A stretch of DNA of 8,147 nt, taken from positions 1 to 8,147 of the forward strand of contig CALCNX010000152.1 of assembly GCA_937899715.1 (NCBI GenBank), read 5' to 3'. A program made the position numbers and the translations under genes. Of the stretch, positions 6,703-8,147 are shown piece by piece. Numbering within the stretch: position 1 is the stretch's first letter; every line of letters starts with the position of its first letter. The notes under the pieces are model-generated. The model worked only from the letters and a program-made list of their open reading frames with translations, had not been told where the DNA came from and did not search any database. This DNA is from an uncultured bacterium (GTDB lineage Bacteria > Bacteroidota > Ignavibacteria > Kapaibacteriales > UBA4661).

Positions 6703-8022
6703 TTACCGCATATCCAATGATTTGACAACGACACCATGCTTCATCACAAGGCGCACATTGCGTACTGCACTTATGCTCTCCGCAGGATTGCCTTCCACAC
6801 AGACAATATCTGCCAAAAGCCCCGATGAAATTGAGCCTACCAGTTTTTCAATGTGGAAGACGCGAGCATTCACAGACGTTGCCGAGCGCAATATATCAAT
6901 CGGCTTCATGCCATACTCCACCATCAGTTCCATCTCGCGGGCATTATCGCCATGCGGGAAAACACCGACATCGCCGCCGAAGCAGATAGTAACACCCTTT
7001 GCCAGTGCTTCACGGAAACTCACGTGCTTGTCTTGTAAGCGTTTTGGTTCGGGCTGATTCAACCGTTTCATCCAGCCGCGATATTGCGAAATAGCATCGC
7101 CCGCCGCAAGAGTGGGGCAGAGAGCAGTGCCACGTTCCGCCATGAGCGCAAAGATTTCCGGCGTACCGCCGTCGCCGTGTTCAATCGTTTCCACACCCGC
7201 CAGCACAGCGCGGCGCATTCCTTCGGCGGTGGCAGCGTGGGCAACGGTTGGTCGTCCGCTTGACCGCGCCGTTTCGACGATGAGCTTGAGTTCGTCAAGT
7301 GAGTAGGTCGCACGCGCCTCGCCGCCCAAGCCCCAGCGATAATCCGCATACACCTTCACCACGTCCGCTCCCTTGCCGATTTGGTCACGGACAGCACGAA
7401 TGAGAGCATCCACGCCGTCTGCTTCCTCCGCACCGACGGGATGCGAAAATTCCGGCGAAAAACCTTTCGGTGCATAGCTGCCCGTAGCCACGAGTGCCCG
7501 CCCTGCCACTATCATGCGTGGTCCCTGAATCACACCTTTTTCGATGCTTTGCTTCAAGCCTACATCATCAAACGCAGCGCCCTCCGTCCCCAAATCCCTG
7601 ATGGTTGTAAAACCTGCGTTCAAGGTCTTTTGCAAATGTACCGTTGCTCGTGCAATGCGCTCTGCACGGGATTCGCGCAGCACTTGGTCGTCCCACGGGG
7701 TTTCGTTGTAGGCATGAAGCAACACATGAGAATGACCCTCAATAAAGCCCGGCAAAAGCGTCATGCCTTGAAGGGAGATGTTGATAACACTATCCGAGGC
7801 GCTTTTCATAATAGCAAGCGCCGGGGCGAGTTTGTCCGATGCACCCGCGAAGACAATGGCGGAATCTCGCACCGCAACGCTCCAGCCCTCACGCATAGTG
7901 CTGCCGTCAAACACGCGGTCAGGCTTCAGAATGGTAATAATGGAGCGGTTTTGCGCTTGCGCGGGAAGAGAAAATGCTGAAACAAGAAGGAACAGCGCGG
8001 GAAGAAGGAATGTACGGGGCAT
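6703..8022 (-). CDS. Exported amidohydrolase (cog1228, imidazolonepropionase/Xaa-Pro dipeptidase-like)
   Basis: 439 residues. A clear signal peptide (MPRTF start, hydrophobic 5-18, AQA site with probable cleavage after Ala23) predicts export to the periplasm; there is no lipobox cysteine. The mature protein has the full metal-dependent amidohydrolase layout: small beta-sandwich start (about 28-90), then a TIM barrel with H97-S-H99 (PGFIEGHSH), Lys223 in VVKVYAD as the likely carboxylated bridging lysine, His262 (VAHAAT), His282 (IEHGDG) and the catalytic Asp351 (FGGDVG), then the returning sandwich strands with LLADIVCVEGNP (402-413). This matches binuclear-zinc enzymes of the cog1228 group, some of which cleave dipeptides such as Xaa-Pro or Xaa-Arg; substrate cannot be read from sequence. 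Length is normal and all metal ligands are present. No good Shine-Dalgarno is seen before ATG 8022; the start is chosen because the signal peptide begins there. No terminator hairpin with a T-run was found directly after the stop. Confidence 0.92.
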   Translation of the reverse strand: MPRTFLLPALFLLVSAFSLPAQAQNRSIITILKPDRVFDGSTMREGWSVAVRDSAIVFAGASDKLAPALAIMKSASDSVINISLQGMTLLPGFIEGHSHVLLHAYNETPWDDQVLRESRAERIARATVHLQKTLNAGFTTIRDLGTEGAAFDDVGLKQSIEKGVIQGPRMIVAGRALVATGSYAPKGFSPEFSHPVGAEEADGVDALIRAVRDQIGKGADVVKVYADYRWGLGGEARATYSLDELKLIVETARSSGRPTVAHAATAEGMRRAVLAGVETIEHGDGGTPEIFALMAERGTALCPTLAAGDAISQYRGWMKRLNQPEPKRLQDKHVSFREALAKGVTICFGGDVGVFPHGDNAREMELMVEYGMKPIDILRSATSVNARVFHIEKLVGSISSGLLADIVCVEGNPAESISAVRNVRLVMKHGVVVKSLDMR

Positions 8023-8082
8023 GATAAAGTAAAGAGTGAAATGGTATTATTTACTAAGAAAGTGTCTGAAAATTGTGTTTTC

Positions 8083-8147
8083 CCTCATCCCTGCCTTCTC
8101 CCAGAGGGAGAAGGAGCAAGAAACGAAGCCGTTTTCTGAAGCCCTCT
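8083..8147. repeat. REP-like hairpin sequence upstream of the amidohydrolase
   Basis: CCTTCTCCC-AGA-GGGAGAAGG (8094-8114) forms a perfect 9-bp stem with a 3-nt loop, preceded by CCCTCATCCCTG. This type of sequence recurs as an intergenic repeat in many bacterial genomes. A second, imperfect stem (AGAAAC / GTTTTCT, 8119-8136) follows, and AGAGGG (8103-8108) can pair with the terminal CCCTCT (8142-8147). The element probably continues past the window. The 60 bp between it and the ATG at 8022 should hold the amidohydrolase promoter, but no convincing match was found. Confidence 0.45.

Noticed and set aside
7381..7980. Plus-strand ORF of 199 codons opposite the amidohydrolase
   Set aside because: Antisense to the metal-binding part of a complete enzyme; no domain, and no start context worth noting.
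5752..8022. Amidohydrolase, nitroreductase and sensor as one operon
   Set aside because: Gaps are 276 and 103 bp, a repeat-like element sits in the first and a promoter-like sequence in the second, and the functions do not form an obvious pathway.

Overview
The window carries three protein-coding genes, all on the minus strand. In order of transcription they are an exported amidohydrolase (8022 to 6703), an iodotyrosine-deiodinase-like nitroreductase (6426 to 5752), and a very large sensor kinase-like protein of 1869 residues (5648 to 39) that fills about 70% of the window. No tRNA, rRNA, CRISPR array or transposase gene was seen. The organism is probably a member of the Bacteroidota/Chlorobiota/Kapabacteria group. 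This is an inference from the double Reg_prop propeller plus Y_Y_Y sensor typical of that group, from starts without a good Shine-Dalgarno sequence, and from one good match to the Bacteroidota promoter pattern (TTG-N20-TAnnTTTG). The phylum cannot be proven from this window.

Region by region: 1-38 holds a short GC hairpin followed by a T-run, an intrinsic-terminator shape cut by the window edge. 39-5648 is the sensor protein: signal peptide, fourteen propeller blades, a Y_Y_Y domain, one membrane helix, five GAF domains (three of them an exact 180-residue tandem repeat) and a HisKA phosphoacceptor segment. The protein then stops with no HATPase_c domain. 5649-5751 is a leader region with a Bacteroidota-type promoter and an 8-bp inverted repeat whose distal arm overlaps the only Shine-Dalgarno-like bases. 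5752-6426 is the flavin enzyme. 6427-6702 is intergenic and holds a roughly 130-bp hairpin-rich element that looks like a small non-autonomous repeat, followed by a 14-bp perfect palindrome. 6703-8022 is the amidohydrolase. 8023-8147 is upstream DNA with a REP-like 9-bp hairpin.

How they work together: I see no shared pathway. The sensor has its own predicted promoter, and 103 to 276 bp gaps separate the genes, so they look like separate transcription units rather than one operon. The sensor is predicted to detect a periplasmic ligand through its propellers and cytoplasmic signals through stacked GAF domains. Without its own ATPase domain it would need a partner kinase or be signalling-defective. 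The most interesting points are the missing catalytic domain, the in-register GAF duplication with a shared P-x-D-R motif, the leader structure, the MITE-like element, and the intact dehalogenase-type E-Y-K triad in the nitroreductase.
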